Shown here: in pieces, positions 8,321 to 16,508 of the stretch
Layout of the letters: each line of letters starts with the position of its first letter
Position numbering within the stretch: position 1 is the stretch's first letter
NCBI GenBank assembly: GCA_027030565.1
Contig: JALVEU010000195.1
Location: 1 to 28,502 of the forward strand
DNA: 28,502 nt
Source: Gammaproteobacteria bacterium
GTDB taxonomy: Bacteria > Pseudomonadota > Gammaproteobacteria > JAJDOJ01
Direction: 5' to 3'
The notes under the pieces: model-generated
Seen by the model: the letters and a program-made list of their open reading frames with translations, nothing else
Told to the model about the DNA's origin: nothing
The model's database searches: none
Translations under genes and position numbers: made by a program

Positions 8321-8725
8321 ATGGAACGTGTGGAACTCACCGACGAGGAGTGGCGGAGGCGGCTCACGCCGGAACAATACCGCGTCTGCCGTCAGAAGGG
8401 GACCGAGCCGGCTTTCACCGGGGCCTATTGGGACTGTCACGATCCCGGTGTGTACCGGTGCGTGTGTTGCGGGGCGCCCTTGTTCGCTGCCGAGGACAAG
8501 TACGACTCGGGCAGCGGTTGGCCCAGCTTCACGCAGCCGTTGCGCAAGGATGCGGTGGCGTACCACGAAGACGCCAGCCATGGCATGCGGCGCACGGAAG
8601 TGACCTGTGCCCGTTGCGACGCTCACCTGGGGCACGTGTTCGAGGACGGGCCACCACCCACCGGCCTGCGTTACTGCATCAACTCCGTGTGCCTGGTGCT
8701 CGAGCCGGAGTCCGAGTCTTCTTGA
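8321..8725 (+). CDS. msrB: Peptide-methionine (R)-S-oxide reductase MsrB
   Basis: Repairs oxidised proteins by reducing methionine-R-sulfoxide. The protein has 134 residues, the usual length for a single-domain MsrB. The structural zinc site is complete: C47-x-x-C50 (YRCVCCG) and C96-x-x-C99 (CARC). The catalytic cysteine is Cys119 in RYCINS. GSGWPSF (64-70) and HLGHVFEDGP (102-111) are the substrate-binding motifs. No signal peptide is present, so it is cytoplasmic. GGAG lies upstream of the ATG at 8321. Its 3' end overlaps the convergent gluQ gene by 47 bases. Confidence 0.96.
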   Translation: MERVELTDEEWRRRLTPEQYRVCRQKGTEPAFTGAYWDCHDPGVYRCVCCGAPLFAAEDKYDSGSGWPSFTQPLRKDAVAYHEDASHGMRRTEVTCARCDAHLGHVFEDGPPPTGLRYCINSVCLVLEPESESS

Positions 8726-9611
8726 TACCGCCCTGCCTTGGGTCGGGTGCCGGAATGCGCGCCGGATCCCAGTGGTGGTGGGCCCATTCCCAGAGTGCCT
8801 GGACATTCGCCCGGCGCAGTGGAAGAGGGGGCGGATGGCCGAGGAAGGCCAGCGCTTCCCACAGGCCCATGGTGGGGTGATCCAGGTCCAGCGGCGGCGC
8901 GCCGGTCTGTTTGCTCAGCTTGCGGCCCGCGGCGTCGGTCACCACGGGCAGATGCAGATACGCTGGGGTAGGCAGACCCAGGAGCCGCTGCAGGTGAATC
9001 TGGCGAGGGGTCGACTGCAGCAGGTCCGCGCCGCGCACCACTTCGGTGATCCCCTGCGCGGCATCGTCCACCACCACGGCGAGCTGGTAGGCGTACAGCC
9101 CGTCTCGGCGGCGGATGACGAAGTCCCCGACGCTGCTCTCCAGACGCTGCGACTGAGGGCCGCAGCGTCGGTCGGTGAACGCGATCGGCTCGTCGTGAGT
9201 GAGGACGCGGATGGCATGGCCCAAAGGATGGGCCTCGGTACCGTTGCGGCACAGCCCGGGATACAGGGTGCCGAACCCCAGGCGCCTGAGCCGGGCCCGG
9301 CTGCAGCTGCAGGGATAGGCGTGCCCGCGGTCCACGAGGCTGGCCACCGCGGCTTGGTAGTGCTCGATCCGGTCGCTCTGGTAGAGCACCGGTCCATCCC
9401 ACTGGAAACCGAATGCCTCCAGTGCCTTGAGGATGAGGTCCTTGGCCCCCGGCATCTCGCGAGGCGGGTCGATGTCCTCGATGCGCAGGAGCCACAGCCC
9501 TTGCCGGCGGCGGGCCTCCAGATAACTGCCCACCGCTGCGACCAGGGAGCCGAAATGCAGGGGACCGGTGGGCGACGGGGCGTAGCGGCCGATGTAGCGG
9601 GATCCGCGCAC
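8679..9611 (-). CDS. gluQ: Glutamyl-Q tRNA(Asp) synthetase
   Basis: Attaches glutamate to queuosine-34 in tRNA(Asp). It is a paralogue of the glutamyl-tRNA synthetase catalytic domain lacking the anticodon-binding part. Start region: YIGRYAPSPTGPLHFGSL (class I HIGH-type motif, with HFGS), then RIEDIDPPRE. A zinc-binding region follows (CSCSRARLRRLGFGTLYPGLC), then DFVIRRRDGLYAYQLAVVVDD and KLSKQTGAP (KMSKS-like). The GTG at 9611 gives 310 residues and places the start shortly before the catalytic motif, as in E. coli. An upstream start at 9695 would overlap dksA by 43 bases with non-family sequence. The position after dksA is the usual gammaproteobacterial arrangement. The C-terminus overlaps convergent msrB by 47 bases. 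Confidence 0.93.
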   Translation of the reverse strand: MRGSRYIGRYAPSPTGPLHFGSLVAAVGSYLEARRRQGLWLLRIEDIDPPREMPGAKDLILKALEAFGFQWDGPVLYQSDRIEHYQAAVASLVDRGHAYPCSCSRARLRRLGFGTLYPGLCRNGTEAHPLGHAIRVLTHDEPIAFTDRRCGPQSQRLESSVGDFVIRRRDGLYAYQLAVVVDDAAQGITEVVRGADLLQSTPRQIHLQRLLGLPTPAYLHLPVVTDAAGRKLSKQTGAPPLDLDHPTMGLWEALAFLGHPPPLPLRRANVQALWEWAHHHWDPARIPAPDPRQGGIKKTRTPARAPGTRS

Positions 9612-9652
9612 GCGGGAGAGCGCGGGAGATCGGCCCTCCCGCTGGGGTCCGG

Positions 9653-10102
9653 TCAGCGCTCCTTCATCTCCTCCAGCGTCTTGCAGTCGATGCACAACGT
9701 CGCCGTGGGCCGGGCCTCGAGCCGACGCAGCCCGATCTCCACGCCACAGGCCTCGCAGTAGCCGTACTCGTCGGCGTCCAGCCGGGCCAACGCCTCGTCG
9801 ATCTTGCGGATGAGCTTGCGTTCGCGGTCACGGGCGCGCAGCTCCAGGCTGAATTCCTCCTCCAGTGTGGCGCGATCGGCCGGATCCGCGAAATTGGCCG
9901 CCTCGGTCTTCATGTGGTCCACCGTGCGGTCGACCTCCTCCATGAGTTCTTCCTTCCATGCCAGGAGGATTTTGCGGAAGTGTTCCTTCATCGCCTCACT
10001 CATGTAAGGCTCACCTTCCTTGGGCTGGTAGGGCTCCACTCCGTTCACGGGGAGGAAGCTGCTCTGCGCCTGCGCGGCGGCTCCGGTATCGTTGTTGGCC
10101 AT
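9653..10102 (-). CDS. dksA: RNA polymerase-binding transcription factor DksA
   Basis: Binds the secondary channel of RNA polymerase and, with ppGpp, adjusts transcription of rRNA and amino-acid genes. It has 149 residues, close to the usual 151. An N-terminal leader is followed by a long coiled coil (about 35-105) whose tip carries NFADPADRAT (70-79) with the acidic residues Asp73 and Asp76. The C-terminal zinc finger is intact: C116-x-x-C119 and C137-x-x-C140. GGAG precedes the ATG at 10102. It is upstream of gluQ on the same strand, 41 bases before the GTG start of that gene, so co-transcription is likely. Confidence 0.97.
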   Translation of the reverse strand: MANNDTGAAAQAQSSFLPVNGVEPYQPKEGEPYMSEAMKEHFRKILLAWKEELMEEVDRTVDHMKTEAANFADPADRATLEEEFSLELRARDRERKLIRKIDEALARLDADEYGYCEACGVEIGLRRLEARPTATLCIDCKTLEEMKER

Positions 10103-10299
10103 GAAAGGGTCTCCGAAGAAAATTCCGGGCGGTTCTGGCGCGAGGCCGGAACGGCCCCGGGTTTCGGGAAGCGGCCTTTAGTAGCAGATTCACCTGCCGG
10201 GCGCAAGCAGCTGCCCCATGGGTGGCGTGTGCCCGCGGGCCGTACGGTGGGAGGCACGGCGATTCGACTGCAACACGAGAGGCGGCGAATGGAGGGAAG

Positions 10300-11085
10300 A
10301 TGGAGCGTGGGAGCCTGCAAGCACTGATCTTCGACGTGGACGGCACCCTGGCCGAAACGGAACATGAAGGGCACCGGGTGGCCTTCAATCAGGCCTTCCG
10401 CGAGGCGGGACTCGATTGGACATGGGACGAGGCCACCTATGCGAGTCTGCTCAAGGTGACGGGCGGCCGGGAACGAATCCTGCGGTTCATCGCCGATCTG
10501 CCCGCCGCGGCCCGTCCGCGCGAGGATCCACAGGCCCTGGCCAGCCGTCTCCACGCGCGCAAGACCGAGATCTTTCAGCGCCTCCTACGCTCGGGGCGCA
10601 TTCCCCTCCGCCCCGGGGTGGCGCGCCTGTTGCGCGAGGCGCGGGGGGCCGGTCTGCGTCTGGCCGTCGCCACCACCACGAGTGCGGGTAACGTGGAGGC
10701 GCTGCTCGAGGCCAACCTGGGGCCGGGGTCTCTGGGCTGGTTCGAAGTGATCGCGGCGGCCGATCTCGCACCGGTGAAAAAGCCGGCCCCCGATGTTTAT
10801 CGCGTGGTTCTGGCGCGCATGGGACTGCGCGGTCGGGACTGCATCGCCATCGAGGATTCGCGCAACGGCCTGCTGGCCGCCCGCGGTGCAGGTGTCTCGG
10901 TGGTGGTCACCGTGAGCCATTACACCCGGGGGGAGGACTTCACGGGCGCCTTGGTGGTGCTCGATGGCCTGGGAGAGCCGGAGCATCCGGTGCGCGTCCT
11001 GCAGGGTGATCTAGACGGCTTCGAGTATGTGAATGTCGAGGCCCTGCAATGGCTATGGCGTCGGGCGGAGACGACCCGGCCGTGA
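10300..11085 (+). CDS. HAD-superfamily phosphatase, CbbY/phosphoglycolate-phosphatase type
   Basis: Haloacid-dehalogenase-like sugar-phosphate phosphatase, 261 residues. Motif I is FDVDGTLAETE with nucleophile Asp12 and Asp14. A helical cap lies at about 20-90. Motif II is the Thr/Ser run in AVATTTSAG, motif III is the Lys in KKPAPDVY, and motif IV is IEDSRNGL. The pattern is that of CbbY-type enzymes (phosphoglycolate or xylulose-1,5-bisphosphate phosphatases), but no Calvin-cycle gene is adjacent, so the substrate is open. The ATG at 10300 follows GGAGGG closely; the frame is open upstream without family sequence. Divergent from dksA and convergent with xseA. Confidence 0.88.
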   Translation: MERGSLQALIFDVDGTLAETEHEGHRVAFNQAFREAGLDWTWDEATYASLLKVTGGRERILRFIADLPAAARPREDPQALASRLHARKTEIFQRLLRSGRIPLRPGVARLLREARGAGLRLAVATTTSAGNVEALLEANLGPGSLGWFEVIAAADLAPVKKPAPDVYRVVLARMGLRGRDCIAIEDSRNGLLAARGAGVSVVVTVSHYTRGEDFTGALVVLDGLGEPEHPVRVLQGDLDGFEYVNVEALQWLWRRAETTRP

Positions 11086-11106
11086 GGCCGGTGGTGCGGG
11101 CACCGC

Positions 11107-12456
11107 TTATTCGGCCGGTTCCCAGTCCGTGACCCGGGCGTGCAGGTGTTCGGCCGCCAGGCGGATGTCGACCCGGGCGTCCTCGAGATCCCGGTGGCTG
11201 CGGACCAGCCGCGCCCCTCCCGGTGTCGTGACGATGGCGTAGCCCCGCTCCAGTGTGGCCCGAGGACTCACAGCGCGCAGGGTGGCGTCGAGTCGGTCGA
11301 GGCGTGCGCGCCAGGACTGGAGTCGTGCCGCCATGACCTGGCGCAGGCGCATATCGAGGCCCCGCAAGCGCAGCCGCCGGGCCTCCAGGCTCCGCCGTGG
11401 GGAATGTGCGGCCAGCCGGGACTGCAGGATGGCGAGTTGCCGGTGGCGTTCATGCAGGCCGTGGCACAGCGCTTGCACCAGGCGCCGTTCCAGATCGTCG
11501 AGGCGCCTGGTGTACTCGGCGATCCGTCGTTCGGGGTGATGCACGGCCAGGCGGGCCTCCAGCGCTTCGAGGTGTCGGCGGTGCAGGCGCAGGCGCTGCT
11601 CCAGTGCCTGGTGCAGGCGTTGCCGGAGCCGTTCCAGCAAGGCCAGGATCTCATCGGCCTCTGGGGCCACCAGTTCAGCCGCCGCCGAGGGCGTCGGGGC
11701 ACGGCGGTCGGCCACGAAATCGGCGATGGTGAAATCGATCTCGTGCCCGATGCCCGTGACCACGGGGGTACGGAGGGCGTGGATGGCGCGGGCCAAGGCC
11801 TCATCGTTGAAGGCCCACAGATCCTCCATGGAACCCCCGCCACGCGCGAGGATCAGCACGTCACATCGCCCCTCGCGCTCGGCCCGACCCAATGCGGCGA
11901 TCAGTTCTGCAGGGGCCTGTTCGCCCTGCACGCTGGCCCCATAGACGCGCACCTCGGCCCGCGGCCAGCGCCGGCGCAACACGTTGAGGATGTCACGCAC
12001 GGCGGCCCCGGTGGGCGAGGTCACCACACCGACGACCCTGGGAAAAGGGGGCAGCGGCCGTTTGCCGGCTTCGGCGAACAGACCTTCGGCTTCCAGTTGT
12101 CGTTTGAGGCGCTCGAAGCGCCGAAACAACGCACCGCTGCCCACTTCCTCCATGGACTCCACGGTGAGCTGGAACTCGCCACGCGCCTCGTAGAGTCCGA
12201 CCCGGGCGCGCAGCACCACGTGCATCCCCTCCGTGGGCGCGAAATCCAGATACCGGTTGCGGCTGCGGAACATGGCGCAGCGCACCTGGGCGGAGGCATC
12301 CTTGAGCGTGAAGTACAGGTGGCCCGAGCGTGGGCGGGCGATGTTGGAGAGCTCACCCTCCACCCAGAGCAGGGGGAACCTGTCCCAGAGCAGCTCGGCC
12401 ACTTCGCGATTGAGCCGGCTCACGGTGTAGATGTCGCGTTCGGGCGTGGGCTCCAT
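11107..12456 (-). CDS. xseA: Exodeoxyribonuclease VII large subunit
   Basis: Large subunit of the single-strand-specific exonuclease VII (partner XseB is not in the window). 449 residues, the usual size. The N-terminal OB-fold region (VSRLNREVAELLWDRFPLLWVEGELSN) is followed by GRPLPPFP-like KRPLPPFPRVVGVVTSPTGAAVRD. The catalytic core includes VLILARGGGSMEDLWAFNDE, VVTGIGHEIDFTIADFVADRRAPTPSAAAE, and then a long Arg/Leu-rich coiled coil (about 270-390). The C-terminal strand is RGYAIVTTPGG. The gene lies downstream of a small exported-protein gene, but a strong hairpin separates them, so xseA probably has its own promoter. Confidence 0.96.
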   Translation of the reverse strand: MEPTPERDIYTVSRLNREVAELLWDRFPLLWVEGELSNIARPRSGHLYFTLKDASAQVRCAMFRSRNRYLDFAPTEGMHVVLRARVGLYEARGEFQLTVESMEEVGSGALFRRFERLKRQLEAEGLFAEAGKRPLPPFPRVVGVVTSPTGAAVRDILNVLRRRWPRAEVRVYGASVQGEQAPAELIAALGRAEREGRCDVLILARGGGSMEDLWAFNDEALARAIHALRTPVVTGIGHEIDFTIADFVADRRAPTPSAAAELVAPEADEILALLERLRQRLHQALEQRLRLHRRHLEALEARLAVHHPERRIAEYTRRLDDLERRLVQALCHGLHERHRQLAILQSRLAAHSPRRSLEARRLRLRGLDMRLRQVMAARLQSWRARLDRLDATLRAVSPRATLERGYAIVTTPGGARLVRSHRDLEDARVDIRLAAEHLHARVTDWEPAE

Positions 12457-12478
12457 ATCCAGGGATCCGGAAACGCAA

Positions 12479-12505
12479 GGAGCCGGGACGCTGGGTCCCG
12501 GCTCC
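12479..12505 (-). terminator. Rho-independent-like terminator after the SoxXA-binding-like gene
   Basis: Perfect 11-bp arms GGAGCCGGGAC and GTCCCGGCTCC enclose a 5-base loop. Read on the minus strand the stem is followed by TTGCGTTT. It lies between the stop at 12533 and the xseA start at 12456. Confidence 0.65.
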
Positions 12506-12532
12506 CAGGGACTTGCGGCAGGCGGGTTCGGT

Positions 12533-12844
12533 TCAGAAGCGTGGACCTGCGTCCTTCTGATCCAGTGCCTGTTTGTAACCCATCTCGGCCTGGAAGCGGG
12601 CCGTCTCGGCCAATTTCACGGCGGTTTCGAAGTCACCCTTCTGGGCGGCGGCCTCGGCCTGCTGGAGGAACTTGCCGACGTCGCGCCACTCGCCGCCCAC
12701 GGAGGCGGCCTTCTTCTGCCACATCTTGGCCTCGGCAAAGGCCTTCATGTAAGTGCTCTTGTCGACCTTGGCGAATGCTGCCGAGGCACCGACGGCCAGC
12801 AGGATCGCGGTCAGCACCGCGATGAGACGGGGTTTGATGGTCAT
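12533..12844 (-). CDS. Small exported SoxXA-binding-protein-like protein (SoxK type)
   Basis: A 103-residue protein with a clear signal peptide (first 25 residues, ending ASAAFA). It has a short, charged, all-helical mature part: KAFAEAKMWQKKAASVGGEWRDVG, then AEAAAQKGDFETAVKLAETARFQ, AEMGYKQALDQKDAGP. I recognise this pattern from proteins annotated as SoxXA-binding protein (SoxK), which associate with the periplasmic SoxXA cytochrome of thiosulfate oxidation. That assignment rests on memory of the family and is moderately firm. No sox genes are adjacent. The ATG at 12844 has AGGAGG at good spacing; an upstream start at 12985 would only add low-quality sequence before the signal peptide. Confidence 0.68.
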   Translation of the reverse strand: MTIKPRLIAVLTAILLAVGASAAFAKVDKSTYMKAFAEAKMWQKKAASVGGEWRDVGKFLQQAEAAAQKGDFETAVKLAETARFQAEMGYKQALDQKDAGPRF

Positions 12845-13147
12845 AGCGTCCTCCTGGTGGTGGGACAGTTCCTGAATCGGCGCCGGCTTGTACCCGCTCT
12901 CGCGATGCCCGGATCCCGGACTCACGCTCGGGTGACGGGACCTGCGCCGTACCGACCTGGCTCGCTCAACGAGCGCTTCCCTCACGAAGCCGACCTATGG
13001 TTACCCGTTTGAGGCCCGAGGGTCAAATGGGGGGAGACACCCGGTCGGAGGGCCCCTGGACAGCGCCCCGGGGTCTCCCTGGGATGGGTATAATGGATCA
13101 CTTTTTAGGGCCGAGGCCCGATGACCTGATCCTCGACGACGCTGCCC
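12845..13147. other. Divergent intergenic region between the SoxXA-binding-like gene and guaB
   Basis: 303 bases without a credible gene. They hold the Shine-Dalgarno of the minus-strand gene, a short stem (GCTCG/CGAGC around 12965-12980) and the guaB -10 element. Long open frames crossing it are compositional mirrors. Confidence 0.6.
13089..13094 (+). promoter_or_regulatory. Candidate -10 element of the guaBA promoter
   Basis: A perfect TATAAT stands out in GC-rich DNA 54 bases before the guaB ATG. At 17 bases upstream there is no good -35 hexamer; the nearest partial match, TGGACA at 13057, is 26 bases away. An activator-assisted or discriminator-controlled promoter is possible. Confidence 0.45.
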
Positions 13148-14611
13148 ATGCGCATCCTTGAAGAAGCCCTCACGTTCGACGACGTTCTGCTGGTCCCCGC
13201 CTTCTCGGAGGTGTTGCCAAGGGACGTGGACCTCACTACGCGCCTCACCCGCCGCATCCCCTTGCGTCTGCCCCTGGTCTCGGCGGCCATGGACACGGTG
13301 ACCGAAGCGCGCCTGGCCATCGCCATCGCGCAGGAGGGCGGTATTGGCATCATTCACAAGAATCTGACGCCCGAACAGCAGGCGGCGGAGGTGCGTCGGG
13401 TGAAGAAGTTCGAGAGCGGCGTCATCACCGAGCCGATCACGGTGGATCCCGACACAAGCATTCGCCGGGTGCTGGAGATCACCCGGGCCAACAACATCTC
13501 CGGTGTGCCCGTGGTCAAGGGCAAGGCCTTGGTCGGTATCGTCACCGCACGCGACCTGCGCTTCGAGACCCGGCTCGACGAGCCCGTCTCCACCATCATG
13601 ACGCCGAAGGAGCGGCTGGTGACGGTGAAAGAGGGCGCGGACCGGGAAGAGGTGGTGCGCTTGCTGCACAAGCACCGGATCGAGAAGGTGCTCGTGGTCA
13701 ACGACGCGTTCGAGCTGCGCGGCATGATCACGGTGAAGGACATCCAGAAGGCCCGGGACTTTCCCCTCGCCAGCAAGGACGAGATGGGCCGGCTGCGGGT
13801 CGGGGCGGCCGTGGGCACGGGGGCCGGCACCGAGGAGCGTGTGGCGGCGCTCGTCGATGCGGGGGTCGACGTGATCGTGGTGGACACCGCACACGGGCAT
13901 TCCAAGGGCGTGCTGGAGCGCGTGGCCTGGGTCAAGCAGCGCTACCCGCAGGTGGATGTGATCGGCGGCAACATCGCCACCGCCGAAGCGGCCCGCGCCC
14001 TGCGCGACGCCGGTGCCGATGCGGTGAAGGTCGGGATCGGTCCAGGTTCGATTTGCACCACCCGCATCGTGGCCGGCGTGGGCGTGCCCCAGATCAGTGC
14101 CATCGCCCACGTGGCCGCGGCACTGGCCGACAGCGACGTGCCACTGATCGCCGACGGGGGCATTCGCTTCTCGGGTGACATCGCCAAGGCCATCGCCGCG
14201 GGTGCCCATACGGTGATGATCGGCAGCCTGTTCGCCGGAACGCGCGAAGCGCCCGGCGAAGTAGAGCTCTACCAGGGGCGCTCCTACAAGTCCTATCGCG
14301 GTATGGGCTCGCTGGGCGCGATGCAGCAGGGGTCTTCGGACCGCTATTTCCAGGAGGACGCCGAGGGGGACGTGGAGAAGCTCGTTCCCGAGGGGATCGA
14401 GGGCCGGGTGCCGTACAAGGGACCCCTGGTCGGTGTGATCCATCAGCTCCTGGGCGGGCTGCGCTCCAGCATGGGTTACGTGGGTTGTCCCGACATCGAG
14501 TGCATGCGCACGAAACCCGCCTTCGTGCGTATCTCCACGGCCGGAATCCGCGAGAGCCACGTCCACGACGTCGCCATCGTCAAGGAGGCGCCCAACTACC
14601 GCATCGACTGA
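13148..14611 (+). CDS. guaB: IMP dehydrogenase
   Basis: Oxidises IMP to XMP with NAD+, the first committed step to GMP. It has 487 residues, equal to the family norm. The TIM-barrel start MRILEEALTFDDVLLVPAFS is followed by LPLVSAAMDTVTE. Two CBS domains lie at about 92-205 (GVITEPITVDPDTSIRR; VSTIMTPKERLVTV). The catalytic loop GIGPGSICTTR has Cys303. The flap and active site are DGGIRFSGDIAKA, GSLFAGTREAPGE and YRGMGSLGAM. The C-terminus ends VKEAPNYRID. The upstream gap holds a TATAAT box. guaA follows on the same strand 268 bases later, an unusually long gap filled by a repeat. Confidence 0.98.
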   Translation: MRILEEALTFDDVLLVPAFSEVLPRDVDLTTRLTRRIPLRLPLVSAAMDTVTEARLAIAIAQEGGIGIIHKNLTPEQQAAEVRRVKKFESGVITEPITVDPDTSIRRVLEITRANNISGVPVVKGKALVGIVTARDLRFETRLDEPVSTIMTPKERLVTVKEGADREEVVRLLHKHRIEKVLVVNDAFELRGMITVKDIQKARDFPLASKDEMGRLRVGAAVGTGAGTEERVAALVDAGVDVIVVDTAHGHSKGVLERVAWVKQRYPQVDVIGGNIATAEAARALRDAGADAVKVGIGPGSICTTRIVAGVGVPQISAIAHVAAALADSDVPLIADGGIRFSGDIAKAIAAGAHTVMIGSLFAGTREAPGEVELYQGRSYKSYRGMGSLGAMQQGSSDRYFQEDAEGDVEKLVPEGIEGRVPYKGPLVGVIHQLLGGLRSSMGYVGCPDIECMRTKPAFVRISTAGIRESHVHDVAIVKEAPNYRID

Positions 14612-14640
14612 TGTCCCGGAGGCGGGCATGTGGGGGGAGG

Positions 14641-14879
14641 CATTCTTTGAACAGACAGGGCGCTGAGGAGTCGAGCGGGGCGGCGCGCAGTGCCTGGGAC
14701 TGCGGGGCCGGGCCTTTACATATCCCCGCGAGCTCCGCGTTCTCCTTGTGAACGATTTTTGAACACGGAGGACACAGAGGGCTCGTACGAATCGAGCGGG
14801 GAAGCGCGCAGCGCCTGGGGCTCCAGGGCCCGATTTTCACATGTCTCTGCGGGCTCCGTGTTCTCTTTGTGAAGCATTC
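14641..14879 (+). repeat. Two tandem degenerate copies of a ~115-base intergenic repeat
   Basis: Copy 1 begins near 14641 (TTTGAACA) and copy 2 near 14752 (TTTTTGAACA). Both run through TCGAGCGGGG, GCGCGCAG.GCCTGGG, GGGCC, TTACAT/TTCACAT, GGCTCCG.GTTCTC and TTGTGAA. The TCGAGCGGG cores start at 14671 and 14792. In copy 2 the ends are inverted: AACACGGAG (14762-14770) pairs perfectly with CTCCGTGTT (14854-14862). This looks like a small palindromic, MITE- or REP-like element that has doubled inside the guaB-guaA gap and runs up to the guaA start codon. Confidence 0.7.
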
Positions 14880-16457
14880 ATGACCCGAGACATCCATTCC
14901 GACAAGATCCTGATCCTGGACTTCGGCTCCCAGTACACGCAGCTCATCGCCCGGCGCGTGCGTGAGGCGCAGGTCTACTGCGAAATCCATCCATGGGATA
15001 TCTCCGATGAGGCCATCCGGGCGTTCGGACCCAAGGGCATCATCCTCTCCGGCGGGCCCGAGTCGGTGGTCGAGGGGGAGGACAACCCACGTGCGCACGA
15101 GGCGGTCTTCGAGATCGGGGTGCCGGTGCTCGGCATCTGTTACGGCATGCAGACCATGGCGGCGCAGCTGGGCGGGGCGGTGGAGCCGGCCACCCACCGC
15201 GAGTACGGCTATGCGCAGGTGGAGGTCCACGGACACAGCCGGCTGCTGCGCGACATCGAGGACCATGCCACCGAGGACGGCATCGCGCTGCTGGATGTGT
15301 GGATGTCCCACGGAGATCGGGTGACCGCGCTGCCGCCCGGGTTCATCGTCATCGCCAAGACCGACAACTCGCCCATCGCCGGCATGGCCGACGAGGCACG
15401 CGGCTTCTATGGGCTGCAGTTCCACCCGGAGGTGACCCACACCCGGCAGGGCCAGCGGATCCTCGAACGCTTCGTCCACGAGATCTGCGGCTGTGCAGCC
15501 CTATGGAGCCCGGGCAACATCATCGAGGACATGATCGCCCGGGTGCGCGAACAGGTGGGTGGCGAGGACGTGCTGCTGGGCCTGTCCGGGGGAGTGGATT
15601 CCTCGGTGGTGGCGGCGCTGCTGCACCGCGCCATCGCCGACCAGCTCACCTGCGTGTTCGTGGACAACGGCCTGCTGCGCCTGCACGAGGGCGGTCAGGT
15701 CATGGCCACCTTCGCGCGTCACATGGGTGTGCGTGTGATCCGCGTGGATGCCGAGGCACGCTTCCTGGAAGCGCTGCGTGGGGTCACCGACCCGGAGGAG
15801 AAACGCAAGATCATCGGCCGCACCTTCATCGAAGTCTTCGAGGAGCAGGCTGAGAAGATCCGCGCCCCCTGGCTCGCCCAGGGCACCATCTATCCAGATG
15901 TCATCGAGTCGGCCGGTGCCAAGACCGGCAAGGCCAAGGTCATCAAGTCCCATCACAACGTGGGCGGGCTGCCCGATCGCATGCAACTCAAGCTGGTGGA
16001 GCCGCTGCGCGAGCTGTTCAAGGACGAGGTGCGGCGCATCGGTGTGGAGCTGGGCCTGCCCTCGGAGATGGTCTATCGGCATCCATTTCCCGGTCCGGGG
16101 CTGGGCGTGCGCATCCTCGGCGAGGTGCGCAAGGAATACGCCGACCTGCTGCGCCGGGCCGACGACATCTTCATCCAGGAGCTGCGCCGCCACGGCCTCT
16201 ACGACCAGGTCTCACAGGCCTTCGCCGTGTTTCTGCCCGTGCGCTCGGTGGGGGTGATGGGCGACGGGCGCCGCTACGACTACGTGGTGGCCCTGCGCGC
16301 CGTGGAGACCGTTGACTTCATGACGGCGCGCTGGGCGCACCTACCCTACGAGTTCCTGGACCTCGTTTCGCGGCGCATCATCAACGAGATCGACGGCATC
16401 GCCCGGGTCACCTATGACATCTCCGGCAAGCCCCCCGCCACCATCGAGTGGGAGTAA
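14880..16457 (+). CDS. guaA: GMP synthase (glutamine-hydrolysing)
   Basis: Converts XMP to GMP using glutamine and ATP. 525 residues, the same as E. coli GuaA. The N-terminal class I glutamine amidotransferase domain has Cys87 in GICYGM and the FHPEVTHT motif with His182 and Glu184. The ATP pyrophosphatase domain has the P-loop LSGGVDSSV (235-243). The dimerisation domain holds KSHHNVGGLPDRM, HPFPGPGLGVRI and VMGDGRRYDYVVALRAV, and the end is DISGKPPATIEWE. The ATG at 14880 matches the family start (ILILDFGSQYTQLIARR follows); an ATG at 14841 would read out of the upstream repeat. Its last 44 bases are repeated at 20539-20582. Confidence 0.98.
   Translation: MTRDIHSDKILILDFGSQYTQLIARRVREAQVYCEIHPWDISDEAIRAFGPKGIILSGGPESVVEGEDNPRAHEAVFEIGVPVLGICYGMQTMAAQLGGAVEPATHREYGYAQVEVHGHSRLLRDIEDHATEDGIALLDVWMSHGDRVTALPPGFIVIAKTDNSPIAGMADEARGFYGLQFHPEVTHTRQGQRILERFVHEICGCAALWSPGNIIEDMIARVREQVGGEDVLLGLSGGVDSSVVAALLHRAIADQLTCVFVDNGLLRLHEGGQVMATFARHMGVRVIRVDAEARFLEALRGVTDPEEKRKIIGRTFIEVFEEQAEKIRAPWLAQGTIYPDVIESAGAKTGKAKVIKSHHNVGGLPDRMQLKLVEPLRELFKDEVRRIGVELGLPSEMVYRHPFPGPGLGVRILGEVRKEYADLLRRADDIFIQELRRHGLYDQVSQAFAVFLPVRSVGVMGDGRRYDYVVALRAVETVDFMTARWAHLPYEFLDLVSRRIINEIDGIARVTYDISGKPPATIEWE
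16414..16457 (+). repeat. guaA 3'-end direct repeat, left copy (attL-like)
   Basis: The last 44 bases of guaA, from ATGACATCTCC to the TAA stop, match 20539-20582 at 41 of 44 positions by eye. The differences are at 16433 (C/T), 16453 (A/C) and 16456 (A/G). Spacing between copies is 4125 bases. The position at the very end of guaA fits a site-specific integration target. Confidence 0.8.
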
Positions 16458-16508
16458 CCAGTTCTGATTGGCGCCTGCGAGCAGGGTCTGGCACTGCCGG
16501 TCATCACA

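Noticed and set aside
13001..14629. 542-codon open frame antisense to guaB
   Set aside because: It mirrors the whole guaB gene, is rich in His/Asp/Gly typical of the opposite strand of GC-rich genes, and shows no family motif.
14641..14879. Possible CRISPR array in the guaB-guaA gap
   Set aside because: Only two long, diverged tandem units exist, with no short uniform repeat or unique spacers.
14580..15479. 299-codon frame antisense to guaA
   Set aside because: Compositional mirror of the guaA amidotransferase domain; no recognisable protein.
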